Below are positions 17,371-25,475 of a DNA stretch of 64,000 nucleotides, one piece after another (the first letter of the stretch is position 1; the number at the start of each line of letters is the position of its first letter). This stretch comes from JAFGJU01 sp964570935 (GTDB lineage: Bacteria > Eisenbacteria > RBG-16-71-46 > JAFGJU01). Under the pieces are notes generated by a model. It searched no databases. It was not told the DNA's origin and saw only the letters and a list, made by a program, of their open reading frames with translations. The stretch lies in NCBI GenBank assembly GCA_964570935.1, contig CAZMZP010000063.1, positions 3,085 through 67,084 on the forward strand. The letters run 5' to 3'. A program made the position numbers and the translations under genes.

Positions 17371-17862
17371 GTGGCGGACACAAACGTGGTTGCCCCGAAG
17401 GAAGGCGAAGGCGCGTCGCTCGACGCACGCGGTCCGGTGACGGCATTCCTGGTGCTGGAAACCCAGGGGGAACTGTACGCGGTGCGCTGGGCGCTGGTGA
17501 GGGAGGCGGGGATCGTTTCGGCCCAGGACCTCACGGTCTCGGCCGAACGGCCTGAGGTGCGGAGAAACGGCGATGTCTTCCCGCTCTACTACCTCTGGGA
17601 GCTTGTGGGCCAGAGCGAAGCCGGAAAGCGGCCCGAGGAAACCGCGGCAGTCTTTCTGGAGGAGAACGAGAAGCGGATGGTGCTTGCATCGGACAGGATT
17701 CTGTGGAAGCAGGAGGCGGACCTGCGCCGGTTGCCGCAGTGGATCAAGAAGGCTCCCGTTGTGGCCGGATTGATAGCGCTCGCCAGCGGAGTGGCCGTGG
17801 TCGTGGTCGAGCCGTTTCAGATGACGGAGCACGAATGTCTGTATGACCAGTACACACGATAG
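17371..17862 (+). CDS. Second CheW-like protein
   Basis: This protein of 163 residues has a CheW-like layout: VTAFLVLETQGELYAVRWALVREAG (first strands and hinge), GDVFPLYYLWELVG (loop and strand), then AAVFLEENEKRMVLASDRILWKQEADLRRL. It ends with VVAGLIALASGVAVVVVEPF. GTG 17371 is preferred because AAGGAG at 17357-17362 is 8 bases upstream; GTG 17365 overlaps the previous stop by 4 bases but is too close to that site. It ends inside the first codons of the next gene, so translation is probably coupled. Family assignment is by pattern only. Confidence 0.65.
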   Translation: MADTNVVAPKEGEGASLDARGPVTAFLVLETQGELYAVRWALVREAGIVSAQDLTVSAERPEVRRNGDVFPLYYLWELVGQSEAGKRPEETAAVFLEENEKRMVLASDRILWKQEADLRRLPQWIKKAPVVAGLIALASGVAVVVVEPFQMTEHECLYDQYTR

Positions 17863-19435
17863 AACATCAGCTCCGAACGAGCCGAAAGTGCGGCGCAGGA
17901 GGGTCCTCATCGCCGACGACGACCCGAGGGTCGTCGAGCTGCTGCGGATAACTCTGTCCAACAGCGGCTACGAAGTCATGTCCGCGCAGGACGGCCGCGA
18001 GGCGCTCGAAGTAGCCGGCAAGCAGAAGCCCGACCTCGTGATACTGGACGTGAAGATGCCCAAGGCCACGGGGTTAGAGGTGTGCGAATCGCTCAAGGGG
18101 AATGACCCCGAGTACTGCCCGCCGGTCATACTTATCTCCGGCCAGGCCGACGCCGGCACCAGGCTGCAGGGTCTGGACAAGGGAGCGGACGACTTCCTGA
18201 CGAAGCCCTTCTCGCCCAAGGAGCTCCTGGCGAAGATGGAGAAGATCTTCAAGGGATTCGAGAACAGCAAGCACCTGTCCGACGTCAGCGTGGAGTTCCA
18301 GCGCGAGATCAAACGGGGCGAGCAGGAGCTGGAGAAGGTCAACAACGAGCTCAAGAGGCTCCTCTACAGCAAGGACACGTTGATCGGCCTCAGCCAGCAG
18401 CTCAACAGCAGCCTCAGGCTCGAGACTCTTCTGGACACTTTCCTGCTGACGGTGGTCGGTCAGCTGCGCGTCGAGAGCGCGTGCTTCCTGCTGGTGAAGG
18501 GGTGGGATTCCAGGACGCTCGTGTACTGCGCCTCCAAGGGTGTGAAGAACGAGCTCGTGACGAACCTCGAGATCTCGTTCGACAGCCCGCTCGGCTCGGT
18601 ACTTTCCTCGACCGAAAAACCCCTGGGCATGGAAGACCTCGAGAACTACCCGGGCCTGCCCCAGCAGCTTCAGCCGATAGCCGCGGCCGGCTTCATACTG
18701 TGCTGTCCTATCGTGGTCAAGTCCTGCTTCATAGGGCTGCTGCTCCTCGGCGAACGCGTGCACGGCAACGGGTTCACTCAGCTCGACATGGAAATGCTGG
18801 CGAGCCTCTCCAGCTCGGCGGGCATCGCCATCGAGAACGCCCGTCTGTACAACGAGCTTCAGGAAACCTACCTCGCGACGATCAAGGCCTTCGTGAACAC
18901 CATCGAAGCCAAGGACCCGTACACCCGCGGCCACACCGAGCGAGTAGCCGAATACGCGACGTCCATCGCGGAAGGCATGGGGTTCACGCCGGAAGAAATC
19001 GAAACGGTGCGGTTCGGGGCGATCCTGCACGACATCGGGAAGCTGGGCGTGTATGAGCAAATTCTATGGAAGCCCACCGAGCTGGACGAAGAAGAATGGA
19101 AGATAGTTAAGAGCCATCCCGAAATGGGCGCCTCCATCCTGGGCGGCATCAGGTTTCTGGAGAAGGCGATAGACATCGTGCGGCATCATCACGAACGTCT
19201 GGACGGCAAGGGATACCCCGACTCGCTTCAAGGCGAAGCCCTCTCCCTCAACGCCCGGATAGTCTGCGTGGCTGACAGCTTCGACGCCATGACGAGCGAC
19301 AGACCCTACCGGGACGCGCTCCCGGTGAGAGAGGCCGTGTCCCAGATGGAGAAGAAGGCCGGGACCCAGTTCGACCGCAGAGTCGTCGACACATTCAAGA
19401 AACTCATCACTGCCGGGTCGATGAACATCGGCTGA
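17843..19435 (+). CDS. Response regulator with GAF and HD-GYP output domain
   Basis: The domain order is REC (about 18-140; VLIADDDPR, phosphoacceptor Asp69 in LVILDVKMP, Lys in TKPFSP), coiled linker, GAF (about 190-330), and HD-GYP (about 340-520). The HD-GYP part has HDIGKLG (His396), HHHERLDGKGYPD and DSFDAMTSDRPYR, all intact, so it is probably an active c-di-GMP phosphodiesterase. ATG 17843 overlaps the CheW-like gene by 20 bases and has no good ribosome-binding site, pointing to translational coupling. As last gene of the cluster it is the likely output of the chemosensory-like proteins. Confidence 0.92.
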   Translation: MTSTHDRTSAPNEPKVRRRRVLIADDDPRVVELLRITLSNSGYEVMSAQDGREALEVAGKQKPDLVILDVKMPKATGLEVCESLKGNDPEYCPPVILISGQADAGTRLQGLDKGADDFLTKPFSPKELLAKMEKIFKGFENSKHLSDVSVEFQREIKRGEQELEKVNNELKRLLYSKDTLIGLSQQLNSSLRLETLLDTFLLTVVGQLRVESACFLLVKGWDSRTLVYCASKGVKNELVTNLEISFDSPLGSVLSSTEKPLGMEDLENYPGLPQQLQPIAAAGFILCCPIVVKSCFIGLLLLGERVHGNGFTQLDMEMLASLSSSAGIAIENARLYNELQETYLATIKAFVNTIEAKDPYTRGHTERVAEYATSIAEGMGFTPEEIETVRFGAILHDIGKLGVYEQILWKPTELDEEEWKIVKSHPEMGASILGGIRFLEKAIDIVRHHHERLDGKGYPDSLQGEALSLNARIVCVADSFDAMTSDRPYRDALPVREAVSQMEKKAGTQFDRRVVDTFKKLITAGSMNIG

Positions 19436-20030
19436 TCCCCCACGTCCCCCCGACTCCACACTCCCGCCGTCTCTGTGCCCGCTCTGTGTCCCGTCGTGCC
19501 CGGAGCCGTGAACCAGGTTCACTCCCGCGATCGGCGGCCGGGCTCGTCTGTCCGGATTGGGAATGGGGCGCGGGGCCGGCCGCGGGCCGGCGCGCCGCTA
19601 ATTGCTTGCGTCACAACCCGTCGCCACGCGCGGAATCGGGGCGCGGCGGGGCGACTGCGGCAGGCAGCCGGGGCACGGAACTTGCCTGTCATGAGTCGTT
19701 CGACCTGTGGGGCCGGGCTCCCGGCAGGGTGGATGCTGTGGATGTGGTTGGGTAGTGCCTCTGGATAAGGGAAAGCTCCGGCCCCGCCAACAACCTTTCT
19801 GTTTCGCTCGTCGCTCCAGCAGGCGGCCCCACCCCTCTGTTCCCGTCTCACGCTCGCGCACGCGGTGACGGCACTGCGCACGCCCCCTGTCCGGCCCTCG
19901 CAGCCGGCCAAAAACATGTTGACCTTGGTCCGCCGGGCCTGTAATCTTTCAATCTTCAGAACAAGGAAGCCCATCCCCCTCTGGCTACAACTTCAATGTT
20001 TCTAAAACGTTGTGGTTGGGACGAGTGTTT
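19436..20030. other. Intergenic region upstream of the ATP synthase operon
   Basis: No convincing gene is present in these 595 bases. There is a GC-rich imperfect palindrome at 19567-19596 (outer arms GGCGCG and CGCGCC), possibly ending transcription of the HD-GYP gene. TTGACC at 19919-19924 with TAATCT at 19942-19947 (17-base spacer) is a possible promoter for the atp genes. Confidence 0.4.
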
Positions 20031-20258
20031 ATGGGGAGCAAACCCGAAGAAAGGTACACCATGCTCAGGCAAGCCGGGCTGGTGACGCTCATTCCCTTCC
20101 TGCTTCTGGTTTCTCCTCTCGTAGGCTACTTTCTCGGCCGCTTTCTGGACAGAAAGCTCCATACCTCGTTCTTGTGGATAGTGTTCCTGGGACTGGGGTT
20201 CGTCGCCGGAGCGAGAGAGGTCTATAGGATAATCGTCAGAGTCAGCAAGGAGACCTGA
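20031..20258 (+). CDS. atpZ: AtpZ/AtpI-like small membrane protein
   Basis: This 75-residue protein has two transmembrane segments (LVTLIPFLLLVSPLVGYFLG and FLWIVFLGLGFVAGAREVY) with the loop GRFLDRKLHT. This is the layout of the small AtpZ/AtpI subunit encoded at the head of many atp operons and thought to help ATP synthase assembly or carry Mg/Ca. The start is uncertain: ATG 20031 has no ribosome-binding site, while ATG 20061 follows AAAGG by 5 bases and would still keep both membrane segments. It is the first gene of the operon. Confidence 0.75.
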   Translation: MGSKPEERYTMLRQAGLVTLIPFLLLVSPLVGYFLGRFLDRKLHTSFLWIVFLGLGFVAGAREVYRIIVRVSKET

Positions 20259-20313
20259 CCCCAAGCGCGGCCGGTCCGCGCCCGCGGGGCGCGGGTCCGT
20301 CGGAGCGAGACAG

Positions 20314-20727
20314 GTGGGAGCCGAATACACAGTCAGAATAATCAAGGCCACGGCCGCAGTCGCCCTTCTGACCGCCCTTTTCTGCGCGACTTACTTCTCT
20401 CCCGCGGCGGGTGTGGGTCTGCTCGCCGGCGCGGCGTGGGGCTGCCTGAACCTGTTGGTCACGGGTCACTTCGTCAGGACGCTCGTGGCCGCGGTAAAAC
20501 CCCGCAAGCTCAGGGTTCTGGTGCTCTCTTTCATCAAGTTCCCGCTTCTCTATGGGGCGGGTTTTCTGCTTCTGCGCGTCGGGGTCTTTCCTCCGGAGAG
20601 TCTGGTTTCCGGGTTTTCCCTGGTTCTCCTGATAATCGTCCTCAAGGCGCTTGGCGCGAGCGTGGCTGAAAGCCTCGGCCGCGGCCATCTCACCCCGGCC
20701 GGCAGGCCGCAAGCAGGGCGGAGGTAG
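20314..20727 (+). CDS. atpI: ATP synthase subunit I-like membrane protein
   Basis: This 137-residue protein has four hydrophobic segments (AAVALLTALFCATYF, GVGLLAGAAWGCLNLLVTG, VLSFIKFPLLYGAGFLLL and LVSGFSLVLLIIVLKALG). It matches the ATP synthase I-chain layout, including the AAWGCLNLL motif in the second segment. AtpI helps assemble the c-ring. The start is GTG 20314. The tail is short and basic. It lies 55 bases after atpZ and ends one base before atpB. Confidence 0.75.
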   Translation: MGAEYTVRIIKATAAVALLTALFCATYFSPAAGVGLLAGAAWGCLNLLVTGHFVRTLVAAVKPRKLRVLVLSFIKFPLLYGAGFLLLRVGVFPPESLVSGFSLVLLIIVLKALGASVAESLGRGHLTPAGRPQAGRR

Positions 20728-20728
20728 A

Positions 20729-21550
20729 GTGCGGCTTCTTCTCGACGTCTATCCACTGATTCTGACGGTAGCGGAAGGGGCGGGGGCCAAGCCGGAGGGC
20801 CCTCCGGAAGTTCCCAACATAGTCACTCTTCTGTACGACCGCTTCGGCTCGTACACGTTCGCGCAGTTCCTGCACCATTGGGAAAACGTGTTCTTCTCGG
20901 TCCTCATCGCGATCCTGCTGGGCACGGTGTCGTACGTGGCGTCCAGGAGGCCGGCGCTCGTGCCCAGGGGACTGCAGAATTTCATGGAGATGGTGATAGA
21001 GGGGCTGAACAACTTCGTCTGCGGAATCCTCGGGAAAGAAGGCAGCCACTACGTGCCGTTCCTGGGCACGCTCTTCATCTACGTCCTCTGCATGAACCTG
21101 TTCGGTCTGATCCCGGGGATGAAGTCGCCGTCTTCCAGCATAAACACCACGGCCGCGCTGGCCATCACCGTGTTCGCGTACGTGCAGTACACCGGCATAC
21201 GGAAGCTGGGGGTGCTGGGATACCTGGACCATTTCGCGGGCAGGCCCCGCGACATGATCGGCATTCTGCTCGTCCCGCTCATGTTTCCCCTCCACGTCAT
21301 AAGCGAGCTGGCGAAGCCGCTCAGCCTCTCGCTCCGACTTTTCGGGAACATCCTGGGCGAGGACGTGTTGATCGCGGTGTTCGTAGGACTGGGAGTGACG
21401 ACGGTCGCGTTTCTGCACCTGCCCATTGGGATACCGCTCCATTTTCCGTTCATATTCCTGGCGATACTGACCAGCGCGGTCCAGGCGCTTGTCTTCGCTT
21501 CTCTGAGCACAATATACTTTCTGATGATGTTTCCGCACGAGGAACACTAA
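20729..21550 (+). CDS. atpB: F0F1 ATP synthase subunit a
   Basis: Subunit a forms the two half-channels for ions next to the c-ring. The start is GTG 20729 with GGAGG 4 bases upstream; the frame is open further 5' inside atpI. Five or six membrane helices are visible. The key helix has PLSLSLRLFGNILGED with the essential Arg (Arg203). The HVISELAKPLSL segment before it and the final AVQALVFASLSTIYF helix are normal. Length 273 aa is typical. It begins one base after atpI, so the two are coupled. Confidence 0.96.
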   Translation: MRLLLDVYPLILTVAEGAGAKPEGPPEVPNIVTLLYDRFGSYTFAQFLHHWENVFFSVLIAILLGTVSYVASRRPALVPRGLQNFMEMVIEGLNNFVCGILGKEGSHYVPFLGTLFIYVLCMNLFGLIPGMKSPSSSINTTAALAITVFAYVQYTGIRKLGVLGYLDHFAGRPRDMIGILLVPLMFPLHVISELAKPLSLSLRLFGNILGEDVLIAVFVGLGVTTVAFLHLPIGIPLHFPFIFLAILTSAVQALVFASLSTIYFLMMFPHEEH

Positions 21551-21566
21551 CAGAGGAGGTTCTAGC

Positions 21567-21800
21567 ATGCCGTTCCAGACTGCACTCGGTTTCGCGGTTC
21601 CGCTGGCCGTCGCGATAGCCGCGCTCGGCTCCGCCCTGGGTCTGGGAAAGATGGGCGCGTCCGCCATGGAGGCCATCGGAAGACAGCCCGAGGCTGCCGC
21701 GAAGATCCAGCTGGCGATGATCATCGGTTTCGCGTTCGTGGAAGCTCTGACGATCTACGCCCTGGTCACGATGTTCATCCTTCAGGGCAAAATCAGCTAG
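21567..21800 (+). CDS. atpE: F0F1 ATP synthase subunit c
   Basis: Subunit c forms the ion-carrying rotor ring. The 77-residue hairpin has the polar loop GRQPEA and the ion-binding Glu59 in FAFVEALTIYAL. The Na+ signature (Gln in helix 1, Glu-Ser-Thr in helix 2) is absent, as Ala and Leu follow the Glu, so protons are the likely coupling ion. The ATG follows GAGGAGGTTCTAGC, a strong ribosome-binding site suited to the high copy number needed. Confidence 0.96.
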   Translation: MPFQTALGFAVPLAVAIAALGSALGLGKMGASAMEAIGRQPEAAAKIQLAMIIGFAFVEALTIYALVTMFILQGKIS

Positions 21801-21921
21801 CGTTCAGTCCCTGCGCCACGGACGTGAGTCGCCGCGAGCGCGGCAAAGACGCGCTCGACGGTTCGGCTTCTGTCTCTGCGCGCGGTCTCAACAAGACGGA
21901 TCAGTCCGTTCGAAGGCGTCT

Positions 21922-22416
21922 ATGGAGCTCGACTACGGTCAAATAGTTGCTCAGATACTCGGGTTTCTAATAGTGCTCTGGATAATGAAGAGGTTGGCCT
22001 GGAAACCCTTCCTCAAGATACTGGACGACAGAAAGGCCAGGATTCAATCGGAACTGGCCGAGGCGGAGAACAAGCGTCTGGGCGCGGAGAAGCTTGAGCA
22101 ACAGTACAGCGAGAGGCTCCGCGACATAGACGCCGAGGCCCGGACCCGCGTGCAGGCCGCGGTCAAGAACGCCGAGAAGATAGCGGCGGAGATAAAGGAG
22201 GAGGCCAGGCGGGACGGCAAGGACATCCTGGGAAGGGCCAGGGACGAGATCGAACGGGACAAGACGCAGGCCCTCGTCGAGCTCAGGAACGACGTCGTCA
22301 ACATGGCCCTCAGGGCCTCCGAGAAGGTTCTCAGGGAGAACCTGGACGAGACCAGGCACAGAAAAGCCATCGCCGATTTCGTCAAGGACATGGAACACCT
22401 GGATGAGCAATCTTAG
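21922..22416 (+). CDS. atpF: F0F1 ATP synthase subunit b
   Basis: Subunit b is the peripheral stalk holding F1 to the membrane. One N-terminal membrane helix (IVAQILGFLIVLWIMKRLAW) is followed by a long charged helix (LAEAENKRLGAEKLEQQYSE and on) of coiled-coil character. Length 164 aa is normal. A 121-base gap separates it from atpE; no promoter is obvious there. Its end overlaps atpH by 14 bases. Confidence 0.95.
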   Translation: MELDYGQIVAQILGFLIVLWIMKRLAWKPFLKILDDRKARIQSELAEAENKRLGAEKLEQQYSERLRDIDAEARTRVQAAVKNAEKIAAEIKEEARRDGKDILGRARDEIERDKTQALVELRNDVVNMALRASEKVLRENLDETRHRKAIADFVKDMEHLDEQS

Positions 22417-22951
22417 CGTCTCAAGAAACTACGCGTCCGCCCTCTTCCACATGGTGAAGAAGGCCGGCGCCACCGTCCGCGTTCGCGGAGACCTGGAAGG
22501 CCTCGTGCGGCTGCTGGACGAGTCGCCCGACTTCCTGTCCTTTCTCGAATCACCGGGCATCGCGCAGGAGGAGAAGACGAGACTACTCGAGCGCGCGCTC
22601 AGCGGGAAAGTGGACGATTCCCTGCTCACGTTCATGTTTCTCGTCCTGAAGCGCGACCGGGTCGCGCTGCTCCCCGGGATTCTGTCCGAGTTCGAGAAGC
22701 TCGATGAGGAAGAGCGCGGCGTCCGGCGCGCCGAGGTGGTGTCCGCGGTTCCGCTCAGCAAGTACGAAAGGGAACTCATCGTATCGAAACTCCAGAGAAT
22801 CACTGGGAAAGAAATACTCCTTCGGGACAGGGTGGACCCCGAGATCATCGGGGGAGTCGTAGTCTACGTGAACGGTGACGTGATTGACGGGAGCATCCGC
22901 GCGCAGCTCGCGGAGCTCAGGGCGACGCTGCTCGCCGTGTCAGTGCCCTAG
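22403..22951 (+). CDS. atpH: F0F1 ATP synthase subunit delta
   Basis: Delta caps F1 and connects it to the b stalk. The protein (182 aa) begins SNLSVSRNYASALFHMVKKAG, the usual RYAxAL region, and has the C-terminal signature of the family: RITGKEILLRDRVDPEIIGGVVVYVNGDVIDGSIRAQL. ATG 22403 lies inside atpF, so translation is coupled. Confidence 0.95.
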   Translation: MSNLSVSRNYASALFHMVKKAGATVRVRGDLEGLVRLLDESPDFLSFLESPGIAQEEKTRLLERALSGKVDDSLLTFMFLVLKRDRVALLPGILSEFEKLDEEERGVRRAEVVSAVPLSKYERELIVSKLQRITGKEILLRDRVDPEIIGGVVVYVNGDVIDGSIRAQLAELRATLLAVSVP

Positions 22952-22973
22952 CAGCACAGGCAAAGGAGACACA

Positions 22974-24491
22974 ATGGCATTCAAGCCGGAAGAGGTCAGC
23001 ACCGTAATCGGCCAGGAGCTCGAAAAGTACCGCGGCAAGCTCGAGATGAAGAGCGTCGGCACCGTCATACAGGTCGGAGACGGGATAGCGCGGGTCTGGG
23101 GACTGGACGACGTGATGGCGGGCGAGCTGGTCAAGTTCCCGAACGACGTAATGGGCATGGTGCTCAACCTCGAAACCGACACCGTCGGCGTGGTCGTGTT
23201 CGGCTCCAACGAGGCCATCAGGGAAGGCGACGTCGTCAGCAGGACCGGCACGGTCGCGCAGGTTCCCGTGGGCGAGGTTCTCCTGGGAAGAGTCGTGAAC
23301 GCGCTGGGACAGCCGGTAGACGGGAAGGGCGCGATAGCCGCATCCAAGTTCAGGCCGCTGGAGGGCAGAGCGCCGAACGTCATCGAGCGGCGGCCCGTCC
23401 AGCAGCCGGTGCAGACCGGCATAAAGGCCGTGGATTCGATGATCCCCATCGGGAGGGGACAGAGGGAGCTCATAATCGGCGACAGGCAGACCGGCAAGGG
23501 CGCCCTGGCCATAGACACGATAATCAATCAGAAGGGTCAGAACCTCTACTGCATCTACGTGGCAATAGGCCAGAAAGAATCTACCGTCGCGCGCGTGGTG
23601 AAGATCCTGGAAGACCACGGCGCCATGGAGCACACGACGGTCGTTGTGGCCACCGCCAGCGAGCCGGCGCCCATGCTGTACATAGCGCCGTACTCCGGCT
23701 GCGCGATGGGGGAGGAGTTCCTCTACAACGGAAAGGACGTGCTCTGCATATACGACGATCTCTCCAAGCACGCGCAGGCGTACAGACAGCTCTCTCTCCT
23801 GCTCCGAAGACCGCCCGGGAGAGAGGCCTATCCGGGTGACGTGTTCTACCTGCACTCCAGACTGCTCGAGCGCTCCGCCAAGCTGTCGGAGGAGCTCGGA
23901 GGAGGCTCGCTCACGGCGATCCCGATCATCGAGACCCAGGCGGGAGACGTGTCCGCGTACATACCCACGAATGTTATTTCAATCACGGACGGCCAGATCT
24001 ACCTCGAAGGAGACCTTTTCTACGCCGGAATAAGGCCGGCCATCAACGTCGGCATCTCCGTGTCGCGAGTCGGCGGCAAGGCACAGACACAGGCCATGAG
24101 AAAAGTCGCGGGCCGTCTGCGTCTGGACCTCGCCCAGTACTACGAGCTGGCCGCCTTCGCCCAGTTCGGGTCCGACCTGGACAAGATCACTCTGGCCCAG
24201 CTCGCCAGAGGTCAGCGGGTGGTGGAGGTTCTCAAGCAGCCCCAGTACGAGCCCATGTCGCTGGAAAAACAGGTGGCGATAATCTACGCTGCGGTGTCGG
24301 GCTCCCTGGACGAGCTGCCGGTCGAGTCCGTGAGGCGTTTTGAGACGGAATTCCTGGCGTTTCTTGACAGCGAATACCCGGACGTTCTGCACGAGATAAG
24401 ACAGACAAAGGACCTGCCGCAGTCCGCCGAGACAGAGTTGAAAAAGGCCCTCGGGGCTTTCGTAGAGAAATTCAAGAAGACGCTTGCCTAG
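22974..24491 (+). CDS. atpA: F0F1 ATP synthase subunit alpha
   Basis: Alpha makes the non-catalytic nucleotide sites of F1. ATG 22974 follows AAAGGAGA. The 505-residue protein has VGDGIARVWGL, PIGRGQRELIIGDRQTGKG (P-loop 169-176), the QKESTVARVV segment and VSRVGGKAQTQAMRKVAG with the conserved Arg. The P-loop reads GDRQTGKG, with Gly where nearly all alpha subunits have the Mg-binding Thr (or Ser) at position 176. Otherwise it is a standard family member. Confidence 0.97.
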   Translation: MAFKPEEVSTVIGQELEKYRGKLEMKSVGTVIQVGDGIARVWGLDDVMAGELVKFPNDVMGMVLNLETDTVGVVVFGSNEAIREGDVVSRTGTVAQVPVGEVLLGRVVNALGQPVDGKGAIAASKFRPLEGRAPNVIERRPVQQPVQTGIKAVDSMIPIGRGQRELIIGDRQTGKGALAIDTIINQKGQNLYCIYVAIGQKESTVARVVKILEDHGAMEHTTVVVATASEPAPMLYIAPYSGCAMGEEFLYNGKDVLCIYDDLSKHAQAYRQLSLLLRRPPGREAYPGDVFYLHSRLLERSAKLSEELGGGSLTAIPIIETQAGDVSAYIPTNVISITDGQIYLEGDLFYAGIRPAINVGISVSRVGGKAQTQAMRKVAGRLRLDLAQYYELAAFAQFGSDLDKITLAQLARGQRVVEVLKQPQYEPMSLEKQVAIIYAAVSGSLDELPVESVRRFETEFLAFLDSEYPDVLHEIRQTKDLPQSAETELKKALGAFVEKFKKTLA

Positions 24492-24550
24492 AGGCAGGTC
24501 GTGCACCGGACACTCGGGGCCCTGCAGGGGCAACACGGGGAGACAGCGAC

Positions 24551-25420
24551 GTGCTTTCGCTTCGGGACATAAGGCGACGGATAAAGAGCGTTCAGAGCAC
24601 CAGGCAGATCGCCCGGGCCATGGAGATGGTGTCGGCCGCCCGTCTGAAGCGTTCGCAGGCGCGCCTCGCCGCAGCACGGCCTTATGCGGACAAGATGGAC
24701 GCCGTGGTGAAGAGGATATCGCATTCCGGCGAATCGCAGGCGCACCCGTTCCTCGTCCCTCGGGCGCCGGTGGCGACCGGCGTGTGCGTGATCGCTTCGG
24801 ACAGGGGGCTCTGCGGCGCGTTCAATTCGAACGTGATATCGAAGGCGGACGAACTGGCCGGAGAGCTCGCACGCAAGGAGGGCTGCGTCAGCGTACGGTT
24901 CTCGCCGGTGGGCAGAAAGGCCGCCAACCACTACAGAAGAAGAGGAGAAGACGTCCTCTGCCATTTTCCGGAGCTGGGGGCCTTCGCGGACGTGAGTCTC
25001 ACGCACCAGCTCTCGGCACGACTGATGGAATATTTCCTGAACGGCGGGCTGGACGAGGTGTGGCTGGTGTACACGCATTTCGTGTCGTCCGGCTCGCGCA
25101 GGGTGGTTGCGGAGAGGCTCCTGCCGCTCGCCCAGGAGGAGGAAGACTCTACCGGTGAGGGGTACGGCTACATCTTCGAGCCGCCCGCCGCCCAACTGCT
25201 GGGCACCCTGCTTCCCAGGTACATAGAAATGAGAGTGTTCATGGCCGTTGCCGAATCGTGCGCCTCTGAGCACTCGGCCAGGATGGTCGCCATGAGTTTC
25301 GCGACTAAGAACGCCGACGACATGGGCTACGAGCTCACCCTGGCGCGAAACAGGGCGAGACAGAGCGCGATCACGAAGGAGATTGCGGACATAGTTGGAA
25401 CGGCCGAGGCGGTGAGATAG
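24551..25420 (+). CDS. atpG: F0F1 ATP synthase subunit gamma
   Basis: Gamma is the central rotating shaft. The 289-residue protein starts at GTG 24551 with the conserved RDIRRRIKSVQSTRQIARAMEMVSAARLKR helix. It includes SDRGLCGAFNSNV and ends ARNRARQSAITKEIADIVGTAEAV, the second shaft helix. The core has the usual SGSRRVV-type segment. The 59-base gap after atpA holds a short GC-rich stretch. Confidence 0.96.
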   Translation: MLSLRDIRRRIKSVQSTRQIARAMEMVSAARLKRSQARLAAARPYADKMDAVVKRISHSGESQAHPFLVPRAPVATGVCVIASDRGLCGAFNSNVISKADELAGELARKEGCVSVRFSPVGRKAANHYRRRGEDVLCHFPELGAFADVSLTHQLSARLMEYFLNGGLDEVWLVYTHFVSSGSRRVVAERLLPLAQEEEDSTGEGYGYIFEPPAAQLLGTLLPRYIEMRVFMAVAESCASEHSARMVAMSFATKNADDMGYELTLARNRARQSAITKEIADIVGTAEAVR

Positions 25421-25475
25421 CTTACCCCCGGGGCCGGCTTCCGCGCTTTGAAGTCAATCGGACTACGGAGGATTC

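Noticed and set aside
19475..19768. 97-codon frame in the gap before the ATP synthase operon
   Set aside because: Arg/Gly/Ala-rich low-complexity translation without a ribosome-binding site; an overlapping frame looks equally random.
21567..21800. Sodium-driven ATP synthase
   Set aside because: The c subunit lacks the Gln and the Ser/Thr next to the binding Glu that define Na+ rings (EALTIY here).
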